From contig NZKZ01000086.1 of assembly GCA_002694065.1 (NCBI GenBank), positions 1 to 15,999 of the forward strand: a stretch of DNA of 15,999 bases, written 5' to 3'. This stretch comes from Acidiferrobacter sp. (lineage in GTDB: Bacteria; Pseudomonadota; Gammaproteobacteria; Arenicellales; UBA868). The notes below the pieces were generated by a model that made no database searches, was not told the origin of the DNA, and saw only the letters and a list, made by a program, of their open reading frames with translations. This document shows positions 1 to 8,600 of the stretch, piece after piece (position 1 is the first letter of the stretch; every line of letters begins with the position of its first letter). The position numbers and the translations under genes were made by a program.

Positions 1-1
1 A

Positions 2-100
2 GTCGAAGGAGAGATCCCTCGACTGATTGCGTTAATGAGCTTCGATAATGTTGAAAAAGCCGTTGAGCGCGATGTTCCGGATGATCTTTTGCCAGCCTAG
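2..100 (+). CDS. 3' end of an unknown protein (partial, runs off the left edge)
   Basis: An open plus-strand frame runs from the window edge to a TAG at 98-100. It encodes 32 visible residues that include RLIALMSFDNVEKAVERD and end in DDLLPA. I do not recognise the family from this tail. The frame looks coding because its composition is ordinary, with mixed charged and hydrophobic residues, and because it converges exactly on the peptide-transport operon. Its TAG and the TAG of the opposite-strand ATPase gene are interleaved in the same four bases, CTAG at 97-100. Convergent genes with shared stop bases leave no room for a terminator between them. Function cannot be assigned from so little sequence. 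Confidence 0.55.
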   Translation, partial: VEGEIPRLIALMSFDNVEKAVERDVPDDLLPA

Positions 101-930
101 TTGATGATAGGCCGATCATCCCGGATGCGTGGGGCGGATCGAATCAGCATTTTTGTGTAGTCAGATTTCGGAGACTCGATAAGGGTTGCCGTATCCTGCT
201 CTTCGACCAGTTGACCCGATTTGAGCACCCCGATTGTGTGCGCCATCACCCGCACGACAGCAAGGTCGTGGGTGATAAACAGGTAGGTGAGGCCAAGATC
301 GCGTTGCAGTTCTTTCAACAGGTTCAGTACCTGTGCCTGAACTGAGACGTCCAGAGCTGAGGTGGGCTCGTCGCAGACAATGAAGTCCGGCCGCGACGCA
401 AGTGCCCGAGCGATCGAGATCCGCTGGCGCTGACCGCCAGAGAACTCATGCGGAAAGCGTCGGGCATCTGACGCCGACAAGCCAACCTGCTCGAGCAGTT
501 CGTTGACACGCTTTTGCTCTGCCTGGCGACCATCTACAAGTGAAAAGGTTCGAAGGGGTTCAGCAAGAATATTGCCCACGCGCCATCGGGGATTCAAAGA
601 AGCGTAAGGTGACTGAAAAACCATCTGAAGACGCTGGCGAATTCGCCGATGCTCGGCTTCCGAGAGTCCTCGATCGTGCAGATTATGACCGTCGATCAGA
701 ATCCGTCCGCTGCTCGGCCCGAGTAGTCCCACCGCGATTCGGGCAATGGTCGATTTTCCTGAGCCGCTTTCGCCCACCAGCGCGTAGGTCTTGCCCCGCT
801 CAATGGCGAATGAGACATTGTCCACGGCGTCCAGGAAACGCCGTGGTTTGCGATAGATCATGCGAACCAGCCATGGCTCCGATAGATCAAAGCGCCGGGA
901 GAGTTGCTCGACCCGAATAAAGTCAGACAT
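97..930 (-). CDS. Peptide ABC transporter ATPase, DppF/OppF type
   Basis: This is a cytoplasmic ATP-hydrolysing subunit of an Opp/Dpp-family importer, predicted to pair with the neighbouring DppD-like ATPase on the two permeases. The 277 residues show Walker A GESGSGKST at about 53-61, a Q-loop Gln near 106, the signature FSGGQRQR at about 163-170, Walker B FIVCDEP at about 183-189 and the switch His near 221 (ITHD). All catalytic elements are intact. The start ATG lies inside the 3' end of the upstream ATPase gene (8-bp overlap), which indicates translational coupling. It is the last gene of the operon. The protein is shorter than E. coli DppF (over 330 residues). It stops soon after the ATPase core and lacks the Cys-containing C-terminal oligopeptide-transporter extension that its partner has. 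Substrate is unknown; peptides are the default guess. Confidence 0.93.
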   Translation of the reverse strand: MSDFIRVEQLSRRFDLSEPWLVRMIYRKPRRFLDAVDNVSFAIERGKTYALVGESGSGKSTIARIAVGLLGPSSGRILIDGHNLHDRGLSEAEHRRIRQRLQMVFQSPYASLNPRWRVGNILAEPLRTFSLVDGRQAEQKRVNELLEQVGLSASDARRFPHEFSGGQRQRISIARALASRPDFIVCDEPTSALDVSVQAQVLNLLKELQRDLGLTYLFITHDLAVVRVMAHTIGVLKSGQLVEEQDTATLIESPKSDYTKMLIRSAPRIRDDRPIIN

Positions 931-1882
931 CGTTGTAAAGCCAGCATGCGACGCGATTTCGCTCCATGTGCGGCCGTTTCGTGGCGCAATGCGCTAACGC
1001 CTGTCCGCAGCGTGGATGGAATGCACAGCCGTCGGGCAGGGCGTCGAGTCGCGGCATGGCGCCGGTGATCTGAAAGAGTTCTGTGGAGATATCGCCGTAT
1101 TCCACAGACGGTGTGGAGGCGATTAAGCCCTTCGTATAGGGGTGTTGCGGATCCCGGAGAAGAGTTTGCGTGTCGCCAATCTCTGCAAGCCGCCCAGCAT
1201 AGAGGACGGCGACCCGATCTGTGGTTTCGGCGATGACACCCATATCATGGGTAATCAGAATGACGGATGCGCCGTGTTCCCGGCAGAGTTTCTTAAGCAA
1301 TTCCAAGACCTGTGCCTGCACAGAGACGTCGAGCGCGGTTGTGGGTTCATCCGCGATAATCAGCTCGGGTTCGGCGGAAAGGGCGAGTGCAATGACCACG
1401 CGCTGACGCATACCGCCAGAAAACTCATGTGGGTAGGCATTAAACCGCTCGGGATCAATGTCGACCTCCTCCAGTCCGGCAATGGCCTTGCGCTTTGCCT
1501 CATCGGCACTGACCGGCAGATGCGTCAGGATAGTCTCTACCAATTGATCGCCAATGGTGCGCAGAGGGTTGAGGCTTGTGAGGGGGTCCTGGAATACCAT
1601 GCTGATGCGGCGCCCGCGGATCCGGTTGGCCGCGCTGATATCCAATTGATCAATGCGTTCGTTCTTCAGCCAGATCTCCCCTTGCTCGATATATCCGGGC
1701 GGATCGATCAGGCCAATAATCGCCGCCCCGGTCATGGATTTGCCAGCGCCGGACTCTCCTACGAACCCGATAATCTCTCCTTTTTTGACATCAAAAGAGA
1801 TGTCGTCAATGGGCACCAGTACTCCGTGACGGTGGGGGAAGACCACGCGCAGGTTCCGGACAGAGAGAATGGCTTCGCTCAT
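923..1882 (-). CDS. Peptide ABC transporter ATPase, DppD/OppD type
   Basis: This is the second ATPase of the importer. The 319 residues carry Walker A GESGAGKSM at about 42-50, a Q-loop Gln near 98, the signature FSGGMRQR at about 154-161, Walker B LIIADEP at about 174-180 and the switch His near 212. The C-terminal extension holds the four-Cys pattern typical of OppD/DppD (Cys near 286, 292, 299 and 313, in GCAFHPRCG and following). In characterised relatives this pattern binds a 4Fe-4S cluster. The ATG overlaps the stop of the DppC-like gene by 4 bp (ATGA), and the 3' end overlaps the DppF-like gene by 8 bp. The Met after the P-loop Lys-Ser, where many ATPases have Thr, is normal for this subfamily, which varies at that position. 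Confidence 0.94.
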   Translation of the reverse strand: MSEAILSVRNLRVVFPHRHGVLVPIDDISFDVKKGEIIGFVGESGAGKSMTGAAIIGLIDPPGYIEQGEIWLKNERIDQLDISAANRIRGRRISMVFQDPLTSLNPLRTIGDQLVETILTHLPVSADEAKRKAIAGLEEVDIDPERFNAYPHEFSGGMRQRVVIALALSAEPELIIADEPTTALDVSVQAQVLELLKKLCREHGASVILITHDMGVIAETTDRVAVLYAGRLAEIGDTQTLLRDPQHPYTKGLIASTPSVEYGDISTELFQITGAMPRLDALPDGCAFHPRCGQALAHCATKRPHMERNRVACWLYNDV

Positions 1883-2805
1883 TTGAGTCTCGGGTTCAAT
1901 ATGTCGCGCAGCCAGTCACCCAGCAGGTTTACAGACAGTGCGAGCGCCAGCAGTGTGGCGGCGGGAAAGAGAAGAATCCACCACTCACCAGAAAAAAGAA
2001 AATCCTGGCCGATTCGAATCAACGTGCCGAGGCTGGGTTCCGTAGGGGGCGCGCCGACCCCAAGAAACGACAACGTGGCTTCGGCGATGATGGCAAGCGC
2101 CAGGGTAATGGTTGCAATGACAAGGACCGGCGATAGAACATTGGGCAGAATGTGCCGCAGCATGATTTGGCCGCTGCCCAGACCGATAAGGCGTGCCGCC
2201 TGAACATATTCTTTTTCTTTCTCCACCATGGTTGTGCCGCGAACCGTACGGGCAAAGGGAACCCACTCCGAGAGTCCAATGGCAATAATCAGCACCGTTA
2301 TGGCCAGTTCGTCGCGCATGTGAGGCGGCAGCAGGCCCCGGGCGATTCCAAAAATCAGCATGGCGATCAGAATCGAGGGAAAGGTCACCTGAATATCTGC
2401 TGCCCGCATGATCAGGGAGTCGACCCAGCCGCCCCGGTATCCGGCGATCAGTCCAAGACTGACGCCCAGGACCATCGCCAGGATCACCGCCGTCAAACCG
2501 ACGAACAAAGACACCCTGAGACCAAAAATAATCGCGGAGAGCAGATCACGCCCCTGATCATCTGTACCAAGATAAAACGTTTCCCCGGTAAAGGCATTGG
2601 GCTGCATCGGCGGGGTGAAACCGTTCATGAGGTTGAGTGACCCGGCATCAAACGGATTCGTGGGTGCTACCAGATCAGCGAAGACCGCGAGCAGAATCAG
2701 CATCACAACAATCACAAAAGAAACGACCGTAACAGGAGACCGCTTGAAGTCGTAGAGAAAATCGCTCTCGCGAAATCGGCCCATCAGTGACTTTTGTGCA
2801 CTCAT
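1879..2805 (-). CDS. Peptide ABC transporter permease, DppC/OppC type
   Basis: This is an inner-membrane permease subunit of 308 residues. A cytoplasmic N-terminus with a first membrane helix at about 24-46 is followed by a periplasmic loop of about 45 residues. That loop ends in the family-typical YLGTDDQGRD segment near 78-87. The remaining five helices form the transport core. The EAA loop that docks onto the ATPase is visible as AARLIGLGSG at about 203-212, followed by ILPNVLSPV. Length and order match OppC/DppC. It overlaps the DppB-like gene upstream and the DppD-like gene downstream by 4 bp each (ATGA), so the three are probably translated as a coupled unit. It would form a heterodimer with the DppB-like permease. 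Confidence 0.94.
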   Translation of the reverse strand: MSAQKSLMGRFRESDFLYDFKRSPVTVVSFVIVVMLILLAVFADLVAPTNPFDAGSLNLMNGFTPPMQPNAFTGETFYLGTDDQGRDLLSAIIFGLRVSLFVGLTAVILAMVLGVSLGLIAGYRGGWVDSLIMRAADIQVTFPSILIAMLIFGIARGLLPPHMRDELAITVLIIAIGLSEWVPFARTVRGTTMVEKEKEYVQAARLIGLGSGQIMLRHILPNVLSPVLVIATITLALAIIAEATLSFLGVGAPPTEPSLGTLIRIGQDFLFSGEWWILLFPAATLLALALSVNLLGDWLRDILNPRLK

Positions 2806-3788
2806 GTGCTCTGGCGTTTAAGTTGGCCGTCGCGGATCCGCGGATCAATCGCGAGGTAAAGCAGATCCACAATAAGGTTGATTACCACAAACAAGGTGCC
2901 TACCAGCAGCAGATAGGCAGACATCACTGGAATATCAACAAAGAACACCGCGTTGATGAACATCAGGCCAACACCCGGCCACTGAAAAACGGTCTCCGTG
3001 ATGATGGCAAAGGCCACAATCGAGCCCAGTTGCAGACCGGCGACAGTGATGACCGGTACCAACGTGTTCTTCAGCGCGTGACCAAAATACACAACCCGTT
3101 CGGGCAAGCCTCTGGCCCGGGCAAAGCGGATAAAGTCCTGTCGCAGAATCTCAAGCATCTCCGCGCGCACGAGACGCATGATGAGAGTCATCTGGTAAAG
3201 CCCGAGCGTAATTGCTGGCAGCACCATCGATTTCAGACCAGAAACGGTAAGCAGGCTGGTAGACCAGAATCCGATCTGCACAGTTTCCCCCCGGCCAAAG
3301 CTCGGCAGCCATCCGAGTTCCACTGCGAACAGCCAGATCAGGAGCACCCCGATCAGGAACGTCGGCAGAGATACCCCAATCAACGAGGTCGACATGATGA
3401 GGTGAGCAGAAAAGCCGTTTCGGAAGATGGCTGTATAAACCCCCGCAATGACCCCAAAGAGCATTGCGAAAATTGCCGAGACCAGCGCCAGTTCCAGAGT
3501 TGCCGGCAGGCGTTCGAGGATCATATCCGCGACTGGTTGGGCCCCGCGGTATGAGTTGCCAAAGTCAAACTGTAAGGCGCGGGTCACAAAGCCGAGATAC
3601 TGCGTATGCAGCGGGTCATTCAGACCCAGGGCTTCGATGAGCGCCTCGCGCTGCTCCACGGTCGCTTCCTGGCCGAGCAGGTTGTCGACCGGGTTACCGA
3701 CATAGCGGAACATCATGAATGAAACGAACGCGACCAGGAACAGTACGAAAACGGACTGGCCGAGGCGCCGAAGAATGATCAGCAGCAT
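2802..3788 (-). CDS. Peptide ABC transporter permease, DppB/OppB type
   Basis: This is an inner-membrane permease of 328 residues. An N-terminal helix at about 5-28 is followed by a periplasmic segment and then five more hydrophobic stretches. The EAA loop RFARARGLPERVV lies at about 221-233 and is followed by NTLVPVIT. The fixed C-terminal signature of the family, LAIDPRIRDG, is present. The ATG at 3788 is preceded by only a weak ribosome-binding sequence. A strong hairpin (3801-3837) ends 12 nt before the start, so expression probably depends on read-through from the binding-protein gene and may be lower than it. It overlaps the DppC-like gene by 4 bp. Confidence 0.94.
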   Translation of the reverse strand: MLLIILRRLGQSVFVLFLVAFVSFMMFRYVGNPVDNLLGQEATVEQREALIEALGLNDPLHTQYLGFVTRALQFDFGNSYRGAQPVADMILERLPATLELALVSAIFAMLFGVIAGVYTAIFRNGFSAHLIMSTSLIGVSLPTFLIGVLLIWLFAVELGWLPSFGRGETVQIGFWSTSLLTVSGLKSMVLPAITLGLYQMTLIMRLVRAEMLEILRQDFIRFARARGLPERVVYFGHALKNTLVPVITVAGLQLGSIVAFAIITETVFQWPGVGLMFINAVFFVDIPVMSAYLLLVGTLFVVINLIVDLLYLAIDPRIRDGQLKRQST

Positions 3789-3800
3789 AGCGCCAAAAGT

Positions 3801-3837
3801 TGATCGGGCCCCGACAGCGACTGTCTGGACCCGATCA
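3801..3837 (-). terminator. Intercistronic hairpin just upstream of the DppB-like gene
   Basis: An almost perfect inverted repeat: TGATCGGG (3801-3808) pairs with CCCGATCA (3830-3837). Inside it, CC pairs with GG and GACAG (3813-3817) pairs with CTGTC (3821-3825), around a 3-nt loop. That gives 15 pairs and two symmetric mismatches. Read on the minus strand, the stem is followed by ACTTTTGG, so only a short U-run is present. I infer a partial terminator, or a structure that limits translation or decay of the downstream permease message, rather than a full stop, because the operon clearly continues 12 nt later. Confidence 0.6.
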
Positions 3838-3856
3838 CTCCTTGAACACCGAAACC

Positions 3857-3887
3857 GCCTGACTGATCCCTGAGAGATCAGTCAGGC
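3857..3887 (-). terminator. Perfect 12-bp hairpin 3' of the binding-protein gene
   Basis: GCCTGACTGATC (3857-3868) and GATCAGTCAGGC (3876-3887) are exact reverse complements around a 7-nt loop. The stem sits 13 bp after the stop of the binding-protein gene. No T-run follows on the minus strand (GGTTTCGG), so classic Rho-independent termination is unlikely. In many binding-protein operons, a stable hairpin after the binding-protein gene protects its mRNA from 3' exonucleases and keeps it more abundant than the permease mRNA. That role is inferred here. Confidence 0.65.
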
Positions 3888-3900
3888 AAGTCGCGATGAA

Positions 3901-5454
3901 TTAGTTGAAGGTCAGGAACTGGAAGTGCGGTTGGTCTTCAGGCTGGACAGCGAATTCAATGCTGTCTTTCATGCCCCAGTTCAGAACCTGGTTATGAATC
4001 GGCAGATACATCTGCTGAGCCTGAATGGCCGCCCAGATCTTGGCAATCGTGGCGTTCCGTGCAGCCAGATCGGTCTCTGATTCCAGGCTGACGATCATGT
4101 CATCGACGGCAGAGTCAGAGTAGCCGGTGGGGTTCCAGGAACCGCGGTCGCCGGTCCGGGTGTGCACCAGGAAGTTAAAGATATAGTGGGAGTCAAAGGT
4201 CGGAACACCCCAGCCCAACATATAGAAGTCGGAGTCACCCCCTTTGATAAACGGGAAGTGCTGCGCTTTCGGCTTGGCGTCGAGGGTAACGTTGATCCCT
4301 ATCTGACCCATCATGCCCACGGCTGCCTGACAGATCGCTTCGTCGTTGATGTAGCGGTCGTTGGGGCAGTTCAGGGTGATGTCGAAACCATTGGCGTAGC
4401 CGGCATCGGCCATCAGAGCCTTGGCCTTATCAAGGTCGTGAGCAGGATACTCGTTAAGGGCGGCGGTCCAACCGTTCACGAACGGAGGCATGATGACGCC
4501 GGTCGGATCAGACTGGTCACGCATGACGACTTTCTTGATGGCTTCACGGTTGATCGCGATGTTCATTGCCTGACGCACACGCAGGTCAGCTGTAGGGCCG
4601 TCTGCATTGTCTACGCCAAAGAAGATCACACGGTTCTGTGCAGCAGTGCCGACCTTGAGGCCCGCAGTCGAGCTGACGCGGCCCAAATCCTGAACCGGGA
4701 CGTCCTGAATGATGTCCACCTCGCCCGAGAGCAAAGCAGCCACGCGGGTCGCGGAGGATTGGATCGGGGTGTAAATGATCTCCGTCACCTGGCTGGGGTA
4801 AATACTCTTGCCCCAGTAGTTGGGATTGGCAGTCAGAACAGTCTTTTCATCGATCGAACGGCTAACCAGCTTGAAGGCACCGGTGCCGTTGGTGTTCATC
4901 GTCGCAAAGTTGGTCTCGCCCTTGGCTACATCGTGCGGGGTCATCACGTCATTGGCTTCGGCCCAGCCCTTGTCCATCATGAACATGTTGGTCAGGTTGT
5001 TGACCAAAAGCGGGTTGGCGCCATGCGTTTCAATGTCGACAGTATGGGAATCGACAGCACGGACTTCCTTGACAGATGACAGCAGTTCTTTCATGTCAGA
5101 ACCGTCAGCCATTGCCCGATTGAGGGAGAAGACGACGTCTTCGGAATCAAAAGCAGCACCGTCGTGGTAGGTCACGCCCTTGCGCAGTTTGAAGCGCCAG
5201 ACGTTTGGATTGTCGGGCAGTGCTGCCCACTCGGTTGCCAATGACGGAATAATGGCACCTGACATATCACGCTGGAGCAGCGAGTCATAAATCTGGTGTG
5301 CCAGTGCATGGGTTGGGCCTTCATTCTGAGCATGGGGGTCCATGGTCAGAGAATCGCCGGCACGTGCCCAGCGGATAGTCTCAGCGGAGGCGAGGGTGGA
5401 TACGAAGACACCCGCGACCACACCGACCGCCAGTCTGGTAGTCAGAGATTTCAT
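3901..5454 (-). CDS. Periplasmic peptide-binding protein, SBP_bac_5 family
   Basis: This is the solute receptor of the importer, exported to the periplasm. The 517 residues begin with a Sec signal peptide: basic MKSLTTR, a hydrophobic core and a likely cut after ASA near residue 24. The mature protein starts ETIRWARAGD. It shows family-typical stretches: IYDSLLQRD near 53-61, FKLRKGVTYHDGAAFDSEDV near 93-112, and a C-terminal dipeptide-binding-type lobe. Length is normal for DppA/OppA-like proteins. The ATG at 5454 has a strong Shine-Dalgarno, GAAGGAG (complement of 5461-5467), with a 6-nt spacer. A near-consensus promoter lies at 5515-5543. It is the first gene of the five-gene importer operon. 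Substrate cannot be read from sequence; di/oligopeptides are likely, but glutathione, opines or other ligands of this family remain possible. Confidence 0.94.
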   Translation of the reverse strand: MKSLTTRLAVGVVAGVFVSTLASAETIRWARAGDSLTMDPHAQNEGPTHALAHQIYDSLLQRDMSGAIIPSLATEWAALPDNPNVWRFKLRKGVTYHDGAAFDSEDVVFSLNRAMADGSDMKELLSSVKEVRAVDSHTVDIETHGANPLLVNNLTNMFMMDKGWAEANDVMTPHDVAKGETNFATMNTNGTGAFKLVSRSIDEKTVLTANPNYWGKSIYPSQVTEIIYTPIQSSATRVAALLSGEVDIIQDVPVQDLGRVSSTAGLKVGTAAQNRVIFFGVDNADGPTADLRVRQAMNIAINREAIKKVVMRDQSDPTGVIMPPFVNGWTAALNEYPAHDLDKAKALMADAGYANGFDITLNCPNDRYINDEAICQAAVGMMGQIGINVTLDAKPKAQHFPFIKGGDSDFYMLGWGVPTFDSHYIFNFLVHTRTGDRGSWNPTGYSDSAVDDMIVSLESETDLAARNATIAKIWAAIQAQQMYLPIHNQVLNWGMKDSIEFAVQPEDQPHFQFLTFN

Positions 5455-5488
5455 GGTTAACTCCTTCGGTTGGGTAAAACTTTATTGC

Positions 5489-5507
5489 CGCTGTTTTCTT
5501 CACAGCG
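5489..5507 (-). other. Stem-loop at the predicted 5' end of the peptide-operon mRNA
   Basis: CGCTGT (5489-5494) and ACAGCG (5502-5507) form a 6-bp stem with a 7-nt loop. With the promoter at 5515-5543, the transcript should start near 5508, so this hairpin would be the first structure of the mRNA. Such 5'-terminal hairpins stabilise transcripts against decay. The function is inferred. Confidence 0.4.
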
Positions 5508-5514
5508 TCAGTAG

Positions 5515-5543
5515 ATTAGACCCCCAGGGAGGAAAGATTTCAA
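5515..5543 (-). promoter_or_regulatory. Sigma70-like promoter of the peptide-transport operon
   Basis: On the minus strand, TTGAAA (complement of 5538-5543) and TCTAAT (complement of 5515-5520) are separated by exactly 17 bp. Each hexamer differs from the sigma70 consensus at one position. The predicted start near 5508 leaves a leader of about 54 nt before the ATG at 5454. No dyad operator is evident in the box region. Confidence 0.6.
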
Positions 5544-5684
5544 CTAAATCAATGTGATTTCTGAGAATCTGCAATCAAAACATTACAAAAGGGGACACTG
5601 GGGAAGAAGATTTCCCGCTGAATGAGATGAATCTGTGTCTTTTGGTCTGGTTGTGCTGACAACTGAGGTTCAGTCCTGCCTTCC

Positions 5685-8600
5685 CTATTCCGGAGAGTGA
5701 CGGGGCTTGGAAAACCCTGCCATCAGGTTATAGAGAAGAGGGGTCAGGAACAGAGTCAATATCAGCGCCATTGTGAGGCCGCCCACAATCACCCAGCCGA
5801 TGGCGATCCGGCTCTCTGCACCGGCGCCGCTTGCAAGGACAAGGGGGGTAGCGCCGAGGATGGTTGAGATCACCGTCATGACAATGGGGCGAAGACGCAG
5901 AGTAGAGGCTTCGAGCGCCGCCTCTCGAACCGTTTTTCCAGCCGAGCGCAATTGGTTGGCAAATTCAACGATCAGTATGCCGTTCTTTGCCATGAGCCCA
6001 ATCAGCAGGATGATCCCGATCTGGCTATAGACGTTAAGAGACAGTCCCATTAGGGTGAGTGAGTAGATGGCGCCGGCTACGGCCAGGGGGACCGACAGAA
6101 TAATCATCAGCGGGCTGACAAAACTCTCAAATTGTGCGGCCAGCACCAAAAAGACAATCAGCAGGGCAAATGAGAAGCTCAAAAGTACGCCGCTAGACGC
6201 ACTCTTGAAAACCTTGGATTGCCCTGAGTAACTCATCTTGATGCTGCTGGGCAGAATGGACTCTGCGCCTTGCTCCATGAACGCCACGGCCTGGCCAAGC
6301 GTGTAATCTGGAGACAGGCCTGCAGATATCGTGATGGAGGGAAGCCGATCAAAGCGGCGCAACTGTGCCGCGGCGGCGTTTTCGGTAGCCGAGACGAATA
6401 CACTGAGCGGCACCAGTTTGCGGGCACCGGAATCGGGGTCAATCGAGCGCACGAATACGTTTTCCAGGCTATTGATGTCACGTCGGTCCTTCTTTTGTGC
6501 CTGAATGATGACGGGGTATTCCCGCCCCCGGTCTATGTAGGAGCTCACCTTTTTGGAAGCAAACATGGACTGCAGGGTGAATGCGATCTCTTCGACGCTG
6601 ACGCCCAGATCGTCCGCCCGTCGCCGATCAAGTTTGAGATCGATCTGGGGCTGGTTCTCCTCGTAATCCATTCCCGGATTGATAAGGTTATCGTTGGACT
6701 CAGCGTAGCGAAGCAGCTCAGCCGCTGTACGTTTGACCTCTTCGAAGTCAGGACCACCCACTACGATCCGAAGGGGCGTTGAACTTCCCCGCAATCCGAG
6801 CCCTGCCGGACTGGCAACCCCGGCTCTTGCGCCAATCAAACGCCGGGTAATGGGACGCATTTGCCTAACCAGCTCCCCTTGCGAGGCTTCCCGGTGATCC
6901 CAATGCGCTAAACGCATCACCACGAATCCACGATAGGGCCGGTTACCCCAACCAACAATGCTGTAGACCGTTTCGATACTGCCCTCTTCCTGGAAGGGCA
7001 GCAGATCGCGTTCAATAATCCGCGCTTGAGAGTCTGTATAGCTCGAGGTGGATCCCTGCGGTGCGGTCATAGGGATGAACGCCACGCCCCGGTCCTCTCT
7101 GGGAGCCAACTCTCTTGGCAGTGTGTCGTAAAGCACAACGCCGCCCAGCGAAAACACGATTGCCAGCGCAATGACAACAACGGGTGCATCGAGCGCACGC
7201 TTCAAAAGCACGGCATACCCTTGACTCATCAATGTCTTGGGCAGATTCGTGCTGGCGTCCTGGTTCGCTTCCTCCTTCCCGGCCGGTGAGATGGAGTTTC
7301 GCGGTTGCAGTATCCGGGACGCCATCATGGGGCAGAGCGTGAGCGCCACAAAAGTTGAGATGACAACTGCCGCTGCCAGGATAAGACCAAACTCGCTAAA
7401 GAGTCGACCGACCTGTCCTTCGAGTAAGGAGATTGGGACAAAGGTGGCGATTAATGTGACTGAGGTTGCCAACACGGCAAAGACGACTTGTCGAGTGCCC
7501 TCGTGCGCGGCACGCAGCACCGGTTCACCGTTTTCGATACGACGCTTGATGTTTTCAAGGACCACGATGGCATCGTCGACCACCAGTCCGATAGCAAGCA
7601 GCAGTGCGAGCAGCGTAATGAGATTGATCGAAAATCCGAGGGTATAAATGACGCCTATACAGCCGATCAGCGCGACCGGGATCGTGACGATGGGCACCAG
7701 TGCTGTGCGGAACGAGCGAAGAAAGAGCACGATCACGACGATAACCAGCGCCAGTGAAATACTGAGGGCAATCAGGACCTCCCTGATGGATGCTGAGATA
7801 AACAGGGCATCATCCGAGCCAACAATGATCTTCATCCCCTCGGGAAGGGTTTTTTCGATACGGCTGATCTCGGCGCGCACAAGCTTCGAGATCTCCATGG
7901 TGTTGGCTTGACTCTGGCGAAGCACCGAAAGCCCCACCGCTGGTTGACCGTTGGCGCGTACGATCAAACTGTCGTCTTCAACCCCATGTTCAACCAGCGC
8001 GACATCACCCAGGCGTACTGGATAGTCATCGATCTCCCGGAGCACGATGTTTTGAAAATCTTCGGGAGTGCTCAGCCTGCCGTCCAGACGGATCTCAAGC
8101 ATACGCTCCCGAGACGTAATATCGCCTGCGGGCAATTCCAGGTTACTTCGGCTGATTGCCTGCTGAATCTCGGATACCGTCAGGTTGCGCGCCGCCAGTG
8201 CCTGACGGTCCAGCCAGATCCGAATCGCAAACCGTCGTTCACCCCGAACATCAACGCTGGCCACGCCCTCAAGTGTCGATAGCCGATCCACAATAAATCT
8301 CTCAACGTAATCTGTAATCTCCTCGGGAGAGTGTTGGCTGGAGGACACCCCGATTCGCATGACAGGATCCGCGTCGCTGTCGCTCTTCACAATGATCGGC
8401 TCGTCAACGTCATCGGGCAGGGCGCCACGGGCCCTGCCCACAGCATCGCGAACATCATTGGCGGCCTCATCAATGTCGCGACCCGACTGAAACTCGACCA
8501 CGGTACGACTTCTTCCACGCCGGCTCTGCGAGCTGAGCGACTCGACCCCGGCGACACCGGAGATGGCGCTCTCGATAACTTCGGTGATATCTGTATCGAT

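Noticed and set aside
1142..2203. A 353-codon open frame on the plus strand
   Set aside because: It lies antisense to the DppD- and DppC-like genes, both supported by full family motifs. The translation has no recognisable domain and looks like a complement shadow.
2787..3554. A 255-codon plus-strand frame rich in His, Gln and Asn
   Set aside because: It is antisense to the DppB-like permease. The composition is what the complement of a hydrophobic membrane protein gives.
4162..5079. A 305-codon open frame on the plus strand
   Set aside because: It is fully antisense to the peptide-binding protein, which has a signal peptide, Shine-Dalgarno and promoter. The frame's His/Val/Asp-rich product is a mirror artefact.
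5662..5674. Inverted repeat ACTGA-GGT-TCAGT after the RND pump stop
   Set aside because: The stem is only 5 bp with a 3-nt loop and no T-run on the minus strand. It is too weak to call a terminator.
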